A DNA stretch of 64,000 nucleotides, taken from the NCBI GenBank assembly GCA_033239005.1, contig BSQZ01000018.1, forward strand, positions 2,344,536 through 2,408,535, read 5' to 3'. A model generated the notes under the pieces. That model searched no databases. It was not told the origin of the DNA and saw nothing but the letters and a program-made list of their open reading frames with translations. Source of the DNA: Lamellibrachia satsuma. Its lineage: Eukaryota > Annelida > Polychaeta > Sabellida > Siboglinidae. A program made the position numbers and the translations under genes. This document shows, in pieces, positions 45,592 through 57,323 of this stretch. Numbering within the stretch: position 1 is the stretch's first letter; each line of letters opens with the position of its first letter.

Positions 45592-45660
45592 CTACAGGTT
45601 ATACCGGGGGCACTTGTGGAACGTCAGCAACCTCTCAATGCATCCACTTGGTGGCTTTCC
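45592..45660 (-). CDS. IFI30: GILT exon 7
   Basis: Acceptor tcacacag, stop TAG at 45592-45594. Encodes GKPPSGCIERLLTFHKCPRY plus NL; the first residues match the family end (YQGKKPDVC in human). Confidence 0.9.
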   Translation of the reverse strand, partial: GKPPSGCIERLLTFHKCPRYNL

Positions 45661-48377
45661 CTGTGTGACAAGACGACTTTATTGTAATGTTATATTCCAA
45701 ATTGCAGTTTCAATCATACACAGAAATTTATTTCACAAATTTGGCAGAAATGGAAAAACACCAAATTAAGAACATTAACTTAATATATATGAAATATATT
45801 GTTCATGGCTCCAAAATTCCATTAGAAAGTAAAAATTTAATTTACTTTCGAGCATTCGTTAAAATTTTTGCTCAAAAGTAAGTGTTAATTTTTAAGTTAA
45901 TACATTTCTGGATTTTGAATATACATATATACAGTGCCTGTACTAATTAGAGCTATATTTATTTTGTTAATAGACATGGTATCGCAATAAGTCTTTTAGG
46001 GATTACTTGAGTTGTAATTTAATCAAATACTGAATGAAATTTGAAATGACCTGTATTGTTACAACTGAATAAACTTTATTATTGTTATATGTAAATGTAT
46101 GGCTTAGCACCTCACAGAGGTGTTGTAATAATTATATACTTTGGTATCTAGTTGGAGACAGGAAATATACAACATACACCTAATAATGAATGACACTGTT
46201 ATGGCGTCAAAACCTTCGTCAAACAAAACGTATAAGGAAATCAACAGGGTGAAAATCAAAGATATGTCTTCAACTGATTTTGAAAACTGAAAAATTAATT
46301 CTTCCCATGGTCTAAGTTTTTGGAGGAGAAATAATATATGAGCTCTTGAGGATCAGCAGCTCAAGTGTGGATCTATAATTTGTTTAACCAGATTACTAGG
46401 CTGCTGTACATACTTGGTAGATATCACAGATTACTAATCTTGGCTGCTCTACATACCTGGTATGTATCATAGATTACTAATCTTGGCTGCTCTACATACC
46501 TGGTAGGTATCACAGATTATTAATCTTGGCTGCTCTACATACCTGGTAGGTATCACAGGTTACTAATCTTGGCTGCTCTACATACCTGGTAGGTATCACA
46601 GATTACTAGTCTTGGCTGCTCTACATACCTGGTAGGTATCAAATCACAGATTACCAATCTTGGCTGCTCTACATACCTGGTAGGTATCACAGATTACTAA
46701 TCTTGGCTGCTCTACATACCTGGTAGGTATCACAGATTACTAGTCTTGGCTGCTCTACATACCTGGTAGGTAACACAGATTACTAATCTTGGCTGCTCTA
46801 CATACCTGGTAAGTAACACATATTACTAATCTTGGCTGCTCTACATACCTGGTAGGTATCACAGATTACTAATCTTGGCTGCTCTACATACCTGGTAGGT
46901 ATCACAGATTACTAGTCTTGGCTGCTCTACATACCTGGTAGGTATCACAGATTACTAATCTTGGCTGCTCTACATACCTGGTAGGTATCACAGATTACTA
47001 ATCTTGGCTGCTCTACATACCTGGTAGGTATCACAGATTACTAGTCTTGGCTGCTCTACATACCTGGTAGGTATCAAATCACAGATTACCAATCTTGGCT
47101 GCTCTACATACCTGGTAGGTATCACAGATTACTAATCTTGGCTGCTCTACATACCTGGTAGGTATCACAGATTACTAATCTTGGCTGCTCTACATACCTG
47201 GTAGGTATCACAGATTACTAGTCTTGGCTGCTCTACATACCTGGTAGGTATCACAGATTACTAATCTTGGCTGCTCTACATACCTGGTAGGTATCACAGA
47301 TTACTAGTCTTGGCTGCTCTACATACCTGGTAGGTATCACAGATTAATTGGATCAGGTCTGCTTCGGCAGCTTTCTGGATCTTGTCAGTGTGAACCTGAG
47401 TGATTAAAAAGTAAAATGTTTGATATTGAAGATAAGTTATTTCATATGCATCATACCCTCATGAAAAACTGTTTACAAAAGCAGTATGAAGCGCATCGAA
47501 TTTGTCAGGATTGTTTAATTCTGTGAGTCAGAATAATTTATCAATTCCTGCATATCATTTTAATGTCTCTTAAGTTTGCCAAATACATGAAAATGTGGAA
47601 CTTTTTTATTCATCGCAATATCTTACCCCATTCAAGGTCACCCAGGGGACATAAGTGTGGGGTGGATCCAGCCGCTTGGTCTTGAGCGCCATCTGGTGTT
47701 CAAGTTGGTTGCCATGTATCCCTTTCGCACAAGCATCGATGTCTTTGTAATCGATACCAAGCTTCTCAGCACACTGAAAGATTTACAGCATTAAAGCATA
47801 TATAAAGGGGAATATTTAGTAATGGATAAACATAAATATCTCAGTAACTGCAAAAATCTGCTTTGATGAAACACAAGACTGTTATGTGACTGTCAGGTCA
47901 TACCTATTTGACATTTACTTTTGGTGAAATCATCGTACAAACTATTACATTACTTCTGACTGAGTCTGGTTAAAACTCGAGGAAAAAATTGCAAAAGTGG
48001 TCCGGCTGCATATACTATAACGAGGTTATTCACGATTTTGCAAGTAACCAAATCCAAGCAAATAATGTTGATGATTTTAACAATAGTATGCACTCATATT
48101 AAACTGACTATGCAAATTAAAAATAGTCAGACACTACAAATTTTAACATCAATGTTTTTTAAAAGAAAACATTAACTTGCCTGAACAGCACTCGTTGCCG
48201 GCACATCTTGTGAAGCTTCCATGCAGTGTATGAAAGGAAAGTAGACTTTGACATTTTGTATAATGTCTATAGCACACGTCTGGAAAGAGACAAAAAACAT
48301 CAAATTAGTATGCCATACATGGCCAGTGGCTACATGCTATTAGAAATGTCACGCCAATCTACTGGATGATAGTATTA

Positions 48378-48473
<96 letters not shown>

Positions 48474-51400
48474 ATATCTGTAAACTTATGTATCTTCAAT
48501 ATATGCAGAACAAATATTATCTCTATGTGAAGTTGAAAGCACCACTTCACATGTAGTGCCGTACCTGGATGACATTGCCTTCACATTCGGCCGGGCCACA
48601 TTTAAACTGCCATCTGCCACCACTTTGTTTCTCCTGCATCAGACATTAGCAATGTCATTTTTCATTTTTTGCTGTAAAATTTACTAAAATCTTAGTAAAT
48701 TAATATAATCTAGTTGGTAGAAAAAGTAATATTATGTTAAAATGTATGGAAATCTGGTAACAAAACAATATAAATGAAGGAACAATAATGAAAGGACAGT
48801 ATATGTTAATTGGAAGTTACCATTTATTTTCTCACTGACTAAATGGTTAACCAGTTACATCATGAAATTTAAATCAAACCATCGTCAATATCTATACATT
48901 TAAACATAGTGATTAGTACCTGGGTTTTGAAACACATGCCAACGAAGCTGCTACCAATTATACAGTTTAAGATAGCTATACATGTGTCTGTGAAAATACT
49001 TGTTTTGTAAATAACTGTTATCTATATAAACCCTGTAATCTATGTCTAGATGTCACAATGCTTTAACTGTGTCTGTCAGGTTGTAGGAACTACAAGCTTG
49101 CTTACCTTATATTACTCACTGTTCTTACCTATACTGTGCTACTGCTGTGAAGTTTTGGGAAATGCATGTATTACTAATGTACACTGTATCACAGTGATAC
49201 AAAAAGGTGGTCAGACTGATATGTGTTGTTGGTAAACTACATCACACTAACATGCTATTTTATAGGTGTAGAGTATTAAAATGTCAAGACTTAGTAGATT
49301 TGAAAATGTGTTAAATAATGTATAAAACATACAACAATATGTCAGTACCTGTCAATGTTCAGTGCTTTTTTATGAAGCATGCTAATTTACGTCCTTCTCA
49401 AGTTCAGTGTCAATATGTACGTCACTGTATCCATACAAATATTAAGTCGCAGTGCTTATCAATTTATGGTGTAAAATATTGGAACTCATTATCAACCCGT
49501 ACTACAACGATGACAACTTTTTATGCAGTCACTTCTAGATTAAAGCTAGACATAAGGCTAGGCAATATTTCAGCCTACGATCACCAGAGGTCACTACTAT
49601 CACTGGTGATTAATCTAGTTCTAAGAGTAAGTACGCCGTCCATGTCTGACCGTGTCAATGACAGTGAACTGCGCTTATCGTTTATAACATCATCAGTCGT
49701 TTTAGCCATTTAGCATAGTTAAACATATTAGTTGGGATTGAATCATAGACTTAGCCCATCTATGCCTACTATGTTAACAAACTAAAAAGGATATGTTCAA
49801 CAGAAAAATGTTTGTCCCCAGATAAATGGGTGGGGAAATGTTCAAATGAATGTATGATTGTATTAAAATATACTGCATTTAAATAATTATTATTAATTAA
49901 CATATTAATAATGCAAGTGATTGTCTGCACTTCCAGGGTATTTGTGCAATATTTTGTACCATAATGCGAAGACTACCTTGTATTATCAAACATTTAATTG
50001 TATCCTATGTAATATTAGAAGAACACTGTACAGGGGTATACAACTATAAGAACTTTCTTCAGTATACCCCTCTTTTTCTGACATAATAAGTATTTCATTT
50101 TATGCAGCACAAACATTGTATATGTATTCTACTTATGCTGGAAAAATGAAATGTAATATTATTATAATCTTACCAATCATGTATTATATACACAGCTAGA
50201 TGGACTATAGTCTAACAAAAATGAATTACCCAGGCGTTTCCATATGGTACAAATGTGATATTCATGATGCTGCCAACTTTCTCATAGGCTGGCCACAGCT
50301 GCTGATTGATGAAGTTCTTGCTGTCAGGACACAAAGTCTCGTAGTACACAGAGAATGGCACGGCTGTCCCTCCTCTGTCTGCACTGAACCACACGTTCTT
50401 CCGACATGCTTTCTCCACCTGATTCAGAACATTGCTCAATGGGTTATTCAGAAGTGAAATGCAAAATTAACAAGTTACAACTTGTCAGTGAACAAAATTA
50501 ACATTGCTCATTTTAGTTTTACTATGTTGCTTTAGACCAGGGGTTACCATCTAATCACAGTTTCAGGAGATCCTGGCAAACACAAGATAAATATACTCAT
50601 AGCAGCCATAATGAGCTGGGTTAAACAGAACAAAGAAGAAAAATATAACATTCTAAGACTACGTCTCAATGTTTGAAATTAAGGCCTTTTAATCAGCGTA
50701 TTGAGACCAATTCAAGGGTTGGTTTTTCTGTTGGCTTTGTTCATGTTTTCACTATTGATTTGGTAATATTATCACTAGTGTTGTTCAGGTTTGTCTAGTT
50801 TGTGAAATTGTAATCTTTCCATTCTCTTCTAAGTCGGGACTTGAGCTGGTTTACTGTTGTGACCTGTATCATGTTCTCTGACAATGAATTCCATGCATTT
50901 ATAACTCTGGTTATGAAATTTTTTTAAAGGATATGGTAAACGCCAATTTACTTGGTGATACTAAGGAGGCAGACAATACGAATGACAATATAATTAACAA
51001 AAACATTCTGATTAATGTGATATTTGGCTGTGAAAGTATACTTTGGAGGCTTCGATCTGGAGTGAATCGAGGATGTGCCAGACTGCCAGTGGCAGTGCCA
51101 TGCCCACAATGACAGCGTGTGCGAAATGTACTTTCATGATTGTAACTGTTTTGGAAATAAAATTAATATTAAAATGTTTATTAAATTAATTACTTTATTT
51201 TATTGGTCTGATTATGGTTTATATTTATTTAATTATTATTTTTTTTTAAAGCAGTGTCTGATTTAATTCTACGTGCGAAAACCTTGTTTTGCTTTGTTAC
51301 GTATATTTGATACATTTTGTCGATCGGGCCAGTTAAAAAACTCACCCGGTCCGGTTAAAAAAGTCTGAGCCAGTTAATTTTTTGCTGATTTCAAACACTG

Positions 51401-52544
51401 AGTATAAGCGGTCCCAGTCTAAGTGCCAATTAACTACAGCTAAAGACTAGTGACAGTGTCTTGTTAAGACATACATAATCATTACATAGTATGATGTACA
51501 CTATAACTGTGTGCGCATGTGTAACTTAAATCCGCTGCAATAAACTCCCAGTGTTGTGACAATGTGATGCGTCACAGCCTCGCGCAGTCACAACACTGTA
51601 CGCTGTCACAACCATTGTTTACCAGGTCCAGGTGTAGGCAAAATTGTCCGCCCCACTCTTCGTCTCTGGGGCGAAAGTCCAGACCGGCATTTGCTAAAGC
51701 ACCGTTTTGGCAGTTCCGTTGCGAAATGGCTACGGAACTAATAACTTAAGTTTTAAAACCAATAATCACTAACCGTTTCACATGTGTATTCTGCAACATA
51801 CAACCGACAATTGGGCGTCAAGAAACTGAAGAAATGTGCTCCAAATAATTACTTATGAGTACTTTTATCGGTGACATAGAAAACATTTCATAATTAGCCG
51901 CCATACTGTGCACGTGATGTTGCCTTTGGGTCACATGATCAAATGCGATTTCATGTAGAATGAGGCCAGAATGGGCCAGCAGCACAGACATAAATAGAAC
52001 ACCCGTTAGTAGTTTATAGGGGGATAATTAATGATGTAACTCCATGGCCAGCAGACGGCAATTCTTAGCGTAACCTTATATAGATCCACAGGATTCCCGC
52101 TTGGTATTCTCGCTCACAACAACATCCGGTTATATACAAATGTTGACAAGCACATGCGTTCTGACAAAAAGTTAATAATTTCACACTTTTACATGGTTAT
52201 TGTCAGGTAACTTTAGTGATATACATATAAGATTGCATATAGACACGAAATACATGTTTATTGCGCTGTTTAAGGCATTTTTGTAAGGTTTCACGTTTCA
52301 TGAAAATACTTAAGCTTTTGATGAACGAGATCTTCGCCCCTACTAAAGCAACAGCCAGATAGAATAAAATTGTAGGGCGATTGACTTTGCCTAGTCCAGG
52401 TGTGGTGTTTATGTTTACCTCACACTCTTTAGCAATGTCTTCCGAGCTGCACCACAAACTCGGCGGAAACCTGCATCCGGCACTTGATGCGCATCGTGCG
52501 AATACACTAACAGCACAAATGGCGAATACTATTTGGCTTCTCAT
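45592..52544 (-). CDS. IFI30: GILT-type lysosomal thiol reductase (complete)
   Basis: Seven exons, all phase 0, give 255 residues (human GILT 250): 52419-52544, 50230-50418, 48565-48633, 48181-48279, 47627-47773, 47327-47395 and 45592-45660. GILT reduces disulfide bonds of proteins in the acidic lysosome. Residues 1-22 are a signal peptide (MRSQIVFAICAVSVFARCAS). The thioredoxin-like core reads VPFSVYYETLCPDSKNFINQ: the active site is Cys72-Pro-Asp-Ser75, a CXXS form instead of the vertebrate CXXC. The family signature follows as CGPAECEGNVIQTC (117-130), two residues shorter than the vertebrate CQHGX2ECX2NX4C. Later blocks: CMEAS, CAKGIHGNQLEHQMALKTKR, PPHTYVPWVTLNG and LICDTYQGKPPSGC. N-glycosylation at NIT. 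Intron 4 has a GC donor. The exon 6 donor lies inside a 43-bp minisatellite. Divergent from MMACHC by 148 bp. Confidence 0.95.
45661..46388. other. GILT intron 6, part next to exon 7
   Basis: AT-rich, nothing recognised. Confidence 0.5.
46389..47345. repeat. 43-bp minisatellite carrying the GILT exon 6 splice donor, about 22 copies
   Basis: Plus-strand unit: acctggtaggtatcacagat plus tactaatcttggctgctcta plus cat. On the minus (gene) strand each unit contains TGTGATACCTACCAG followed by GTATGT, that is, the end of GILT exon 6 and its donor. Two units with an extra aaatc (about 46640 and 47076) show an internal block duplication of about 435 bp. Confidence 0.96.
47327..47395 (-). CDS. IFI30: GILT exon 6
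   Basis: Acceptor cactcag, donor GTATGT. 23 codons, VHTDKIQKAAEADLIQLICD plus TYQ. The last 18 or so bases and the donor are the first unit of the 43-bp array. Confidence 0.92.
47627..47773 (-). CDS. IFI30: GILT exon 5
   Basis: Acceptor ctttcag, donor GTAAGA. 49 codons ending PPHTYVPWVTLNG. Confidence 0.96.
47880..48165 (+). repeat. Interspersed repeat, copy C
   Basis: Related to copies at 29.8 and 38.6 kb (tttggtgaaatcatcgtaca, aggttattcacgattttgca). Lies in GILT intron 4 and overlaps no exon. Confidence 0.65.
48181..48279 (-). CDS. IFI30: GILT exon 4
   Basis: Acceptor tttccag, donor GCAAGT (a GC-AG intron). 33 codons, TCAIDIIQNVKVYFPFIHCM onward. Confidence 0.93.
48379..48477. repeat. 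(TA)n microsatellite
   Basis: About 100 bp of TA with small interruptions, in GILT intron 3. Confidence 0.97.
48565..48633 (-). CDS. IFI30: GILT exon 3
   Basis: Acceptor gatgcag, donor GTACGG. 23 codons: EKQSGGRWQFKCGPAECEGN plus VIQ. Confidence 0.95.
48634..49049. other. GILT intron 2, unassigned part
   Basis: AT-rich; nothing recognised. Confidence 0.5.
49050..49540 (+). mobile_element. LINE RT C-terminal fragment in GILT intron 2
   Basis: Plus-strand frames: LLTLYYSLFLPILCYCCEVL plus GNACITNVHCITVIQK, then MYKTYNNMSVPVNVQCFF and IKSQCLSIYGVKYWNSLSTR. This is the end of a Jockey/CR1-type pol, broken by stops and frameshifts. Confidence 0.75.
49527..49775 (+). repeat. Interspersed repeat of about 240 bp, copy 1
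   Basis: Nearly identical to 53083-53325 (aggctaggcaatatttcagc, atcaccagaggtcactacta, tcatcagtcgtt). Contains an imperfect internal palindrome tcaccagaggtcac to gtgatt. Probably a non-autonomous transposon. Confidence 0.85.
49776..50229. other. GILT intron 2, part next to exon 2
   Basis: No feature recognised. Confidence 0.5.
50230..50418 (-). CDS. IFI30: GILT exon 2 (active site)
   Basis: Acceptor gaatcag, donor GTAATT. 63 codons with the CPDS active site and ITFVPYGNA. Confidence 0.96.
50419..52418. other. GILT intron 1
   Basis: 2 kb with no exon that keeps the protein in phase. At 50690-50900 the reverse strand looks like a LINE linker, too weak to call. Confidence 0.5.
52419..52544 (-). 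CDS. IFI30: GILT exon 1
   Basis: ATG at 52544 chosen because the signal peptide then starts correctly; an in-frame ATG at 52595 upstream would add 17 residues and cross the E-box region. Donor GTAAAC. Encodes signal peptide and CRFPPSLWCSSEDIAKECE. Confidence 0.9.
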
Positions 52545-52692
52545 CGTAATTAAAAAACACACAACTCGCCTGGACCGACAAACTCTGTAACACACTCACA
52601 TGACAAAGTCACGTGGTCGTCACAGTACTAATTTAGCGCCGTCTAGCGGTATCAGTACCAATGAATCATTTTTACAAACGCTGCCGAGCGGG
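52545..52692. promoter_or_regulatory. Bidirectional promoter region between GILT and MMACHC, with E-boxes
   Basis: 148 bp between divergent start codons. It contains TCACATGA (52596-52603) and GTCACGTGGT (52608-52617), the latter matching 8 of 10 positions of the TFEB CLEAR motif GTCACGTGAC. Function inferred from layout and motif. Confidence 0.65.
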
Positions 52693-52782
52693 ATGGGTGT
52701 GCTCGAGATGGAAGTAGAACGCGTAAAGGAAACCCTGCGTGGCGCGTTAGAACCATACGGTTTCGAATGCTATCCATTCAAG
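52693..52782 (+). CDS. MMACHC: MMACHC exon 1
   Basis: Ends AAG before donor GTATGC. Encodes up to 30 residues ending EPYGFECYPFK. Confidence 0.9.
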
Positions 52783-53575
52783 GTATGCTTTTTATTAATC
52801 GTATCCATCGAGTTGTCGTTTGTTATTCGACATTTTATAAATATCTTGTAACTAACAGAAACATTAACACCAGTGACAGTGTTGTCAATTACTCGGCGTA
52901 CGCGAGGTGGCGCCAGTCACTCTCGTTTTCGTTGGCGTTTTGGTCGAGCTCACATGAGTGAGGGCCAGGCAGGGGTATCACAATTAGTGGAAGGGGGTAG
53001 ATTGGCCATGCAGATGATGGGAGGTTGTCGCCCACAAAACAGGTGGGAGATGTGAGGTTGCGATCTCTGCCCCCCCCCCCAGTCACTTCTGGACTAAAGC
53101 TAGGCGTAAGGCTAGGCAATATTTCAGCCTACGATCACCAGAGGTCACTACTATCACTGGTGATTAATCTAGTTCTAAGACTAAGTACACCGTCAGTGTA
53201 TGACCGTGTCAATGACAGTGAACTGCGGTTATCGTTTATAACATCATCAGTCGTTGTAGCCATTTAGCATAGTGAAACATATTAGTTGGGATTGAATCAT
53301 AGATTTAGCCCACCTGTGCCTACTATGAACATAATCCATATTACAAGTGGCCTAGATCTTAACCAATGTGTAGCGTTGACGTTGTCTTTACTTAAGAAGT
53401 TGATCGAGGTGAAGACGTATCAAGATTCAAGTGCTGTGTAAAAAAAGCGAGCCATGAATAGGAGCCTACGAGAAATGTGCTGACTGCTGCCACTGTCATC
53501 TGAAAAAGTACCCAGACTTGCCGCGTAGCTACAGGCTGTGGAAGCATAATTATGAATGGGCCTACTACGTGTGTG

Positions 53576-53607
<32 letters not shown>

Positions 53608-53975
53608 TTAGACGTCTTAGCCTAAGGGCAGTATGGCACTAGCAGGTGTTTTTTAAGCCTTTCGTATGACAAATTGCCATTAAGACTACTTATTTATACC
53701 TTTTAATGAACAAAATGGTGCTTTACAGGTTAATAATATAAAATAATAATATTGCATAAAACAATTATGATGATAGAATAAAAATATACATATATAAAAT
53801 CTAGACAAATTATATCATGTGGTGCTATAAATAAAAAATAGAAATATTACATAAACGATTATGATGATACAGTAAAATATAAAATCCAGACAATTATGTC
53901 ATATGGTGCTATATACAAATAAAAAAATGGCATGTTAAATAGAGTATGATAGGATAAAACAATTAGAAAGAATGA

Positions 53976-54018
<43 letters not shown>

Positions 54019-57000
54019 GTAATAACTTAATCGTATACATGCTAAGTTAAAATAGTGAGTCTAGCCTGCTCTTAAATTTCTTTTACATTGTTAGCACTTC
54101 ATAAATCTTTGGTTAGTGCATTCTACAATTTTGATGCAGAGACTTTGAAAGCACCATCTCCCAGTGTCTTTCGCTTTGTCCTGGGCACATTTAGTGTAAG
54201 TGCACCACAAGATCTTAGTGCATGTGGTGCGTCCATGGTGGTAAACATATGTGTCATGTACTTGGGGCCATGACCATGTGGTATGTCCATGGTGGTAAAC
54301 ATATATATGTCATGTACTCGAGTCCATGACCATGTGGTATGTCCATGGTGGTAAACATCTGTGTCATTTACCTGGGGCCATGACCATGTGGTGCGTCCAT
54401 GGTGGTAAACATCTGTGTCATGTACTCGGGGCCATGACCATGTGGTGCGTCCATGGTGGTAAACATCTGTGTCATGTACTCGGGGCCATGACCATGTGCT
54501 ATGTCCATGGTGGTAAACATCTGTGTCAAGTACTCGGGGCCATGACCATGTGGTATGTCCATGGTGGTAAACATCTGTGTCATGTACTCTAGGCCATGAC
54601 CATGTGGTGTGTCCATGGTGGTAAACATATATGTCATGTACTCGGGGCCATGACCATGTGGTATGTCCATGGTGGTAAACATCTGTGTCAAGTACTCGAG
54701 GCCATGACCATGTGGTATGTCCATGGTGGTAAACATATATGTCATGTACTCGAGGCCATGACCATGTGGTGCGTCCATGGTGGTAAACATCTGTCATGTA
54801 CTCGGGGCCATGACCATGTGGTATGTCCATGGTGGTAAACATCTGTGTCAAGTACTCGGGGCCATGACCATGTGGTATGTCCATGGTGGTAAACATATAT
54901 GTCATGTACTCGAGGCCATGACCATGTGGTGCGTCCATGGTGGTAAACATCTGTGTCATGTACTTGGGGCCATGACCATGTGGTATGTCCATGGTGGTAA
55001 ACATCTGTGTCATGTACTTGGGGCCATGACCATGTGGTATGTCCATGGTGGTAAACATCTGTGTCATGTACTCGAGGCCATGACCATGTGGTGTGTCCAT
55101 GGTGGTAAACATCTGTGTCATGTACTTGGGGCCATGACCATGTGGTATGTCCATGGTGGTAAACATCTGTGTCATGTACTCGGAGCCATGACCATGTGGT
55201 ATGTCCATGGTGGTAAACATCTGTGTCAAGTACTCAGGACCATGTGGTGTGTCCATGGTGGTAAACATCTGTGTCATGTACTCGGGGCCATGACCATGTG
55301 GTGCGTCCATGGTGGTAAACATCTGTGTCATGTACTCGGGGCCATGACCATGTGGTATGTCCATGGTGGTAAACATCTGTGTCAAGTACTCGGGGCCATG
55401 ACCATGTGGTATGTCCATGGTGGTAAACATCTGTGTCATGTACTCGAGGCCATGACCATGTGGTGTGTCCATGGTGGTAAACATATATGTCATGTACTCG
55501 GGGCCATGACCATGTGGTATGTCCATGGTGGTAAACATCTGTGTCAAGTACTCGAGGCCATGACCATGTGGTATGTCCATGGTGGTAAACATATATGTCA
55601 TGTACTCGAGGCCATGACCATGTGGTGCGTCCATGGTGGTAAACATCTGTGTCATGTACTCGGGGCCATGACCATGTGGTATGTCCATGGTGGTAAACAT
55701 CTGTGTCAAGTACTCGGGGCCATGACCATGTGGTATGTCCATGGTGGTAAACATATATGTCATGTACTCGAGGCCATGACCATGTGGTGCGTCCATGGTG
55801 GTAAACATCTGTGTCATGTACTCGGGGCCATGACCATGTGGTATGTCCATGGTGGTAAACATCTGTGTCAAGTACTCGGGGCCATGACCATGTGGTGCGT
55901 CCATGGTGGTAAACATCTGTGTCATGTACTTGGGGCCATGACCATGTGGTATGTCCATGGTGGTAAACATCTGTGTCATGTACTTGGGGCCATGACCATG
56001 TGGTATGTCCATGGTGGTAAACATCTGTGTCATGTACTTGGGGCCATGACCATGTGGTATGTCCATGGTGGTAAACATATATGTCATGTACTCGAGGCCA
56101 TGACCATGTGGTGTGTCCATGGTGGTAAACATCTGTGTCATGTACTTGGGGCCATGACCATGTGGTGCGTCCATGGTGGTAAACATCTGTGTCAAGTACT
56201 CGGGACCATGTGGTGTGTCCATGGTGGTAAACATCTGTGTCATTTACTCGGGTCCATGACCATGTGGTATGTCCATGGTGGTAAACATCTGTGTCAAGTA
56301 CTCGGGGCCATGACCATGTGGTGTGTCCATGGTGGTAAACATCTGTGTCATGTACTCGGGGCCATGACCATGTGGTATGTCCATGGTGGTAAACATCTGT
56401 GTCATGTACTCGGGTCCATGACCATGTGGTATGTCCATGGTGGTAAACATCTGTGTCAAGTACTCGGGGCCATGACCATGTGGTGTGTCCATGGTGGTAA
56501 ACATCTGTGTCATGTACTCGGGGCCATGACCATGTGGTGCGTCCATGGTGGTAAACATCTGTGTCATGTACTCGGGGCCATGACCATGTGGTGCGTCCAT
56601 GGTGGTAAACATCTGTGTCATGTACTCGGGGCCATGACCATGTGGTGCGTCCATGGTGGTAAACATCTGTGTCATGTACTCGGGGCCATGACCATGTGGT
56701 GCGTCCATGGTGGTAAACATCTGTGTCATGTACTCGAGGCCATGACCATGTGGTGCGTCCATGGTGGTAAACATCTGTGTCATGTACTCGGGGCCATGAC
56801 CATGTGGTATGCCCATGGTGGTAAACATCTGTGTCATGTACTTGGGGCCATGACCATGTGGTGCGTCCATGGTGGTAAACATCTGTGTCAAGTACTCGAG
56901 GCCATGACCATGGTGGTAAACATCTGTGTCATGTACTTGGAGTCATAACTGTACAGTGCATTGAAAGTTAATAGACACACCTTGTACTCGATGTGGAACT

Positions 57001-57262
57001 TGACTGGCAGATAGTGGACTTGTTGACACATATCAGTGTGCTAGTAATAAAATATAACATGTTTTTTATGTAAAAAGAACTGTCGGTATCTGTGGCACCA
57101 GTCAAAACTTAGCATGACATACCCAGTGCCAGACATCATCCATGTTAAAATGTCATGTCAGTAATAAATAAATTAAATAAAAAAAATCTTTAACCTATAA
57201 ATAGGGTTGAATGTGGCACACATGATAACAAAGTTTTCAACAACACAGTCACAGTTTTGGAC

Positions 57263-57323
<61 letters not shown>

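Noticed and set aside
46389..47345. CRISPR-like array
   Set aside because: The units are contiguous with no unique spacers, and the DNA is a eukaryotic intron.
54123..56948. Frames of 706 and 723 codons on opposite strands
   Set aside because: Both are read-through of a 54-bp tandem repeat; no domain, no codon bias, no supporting splice or start context.
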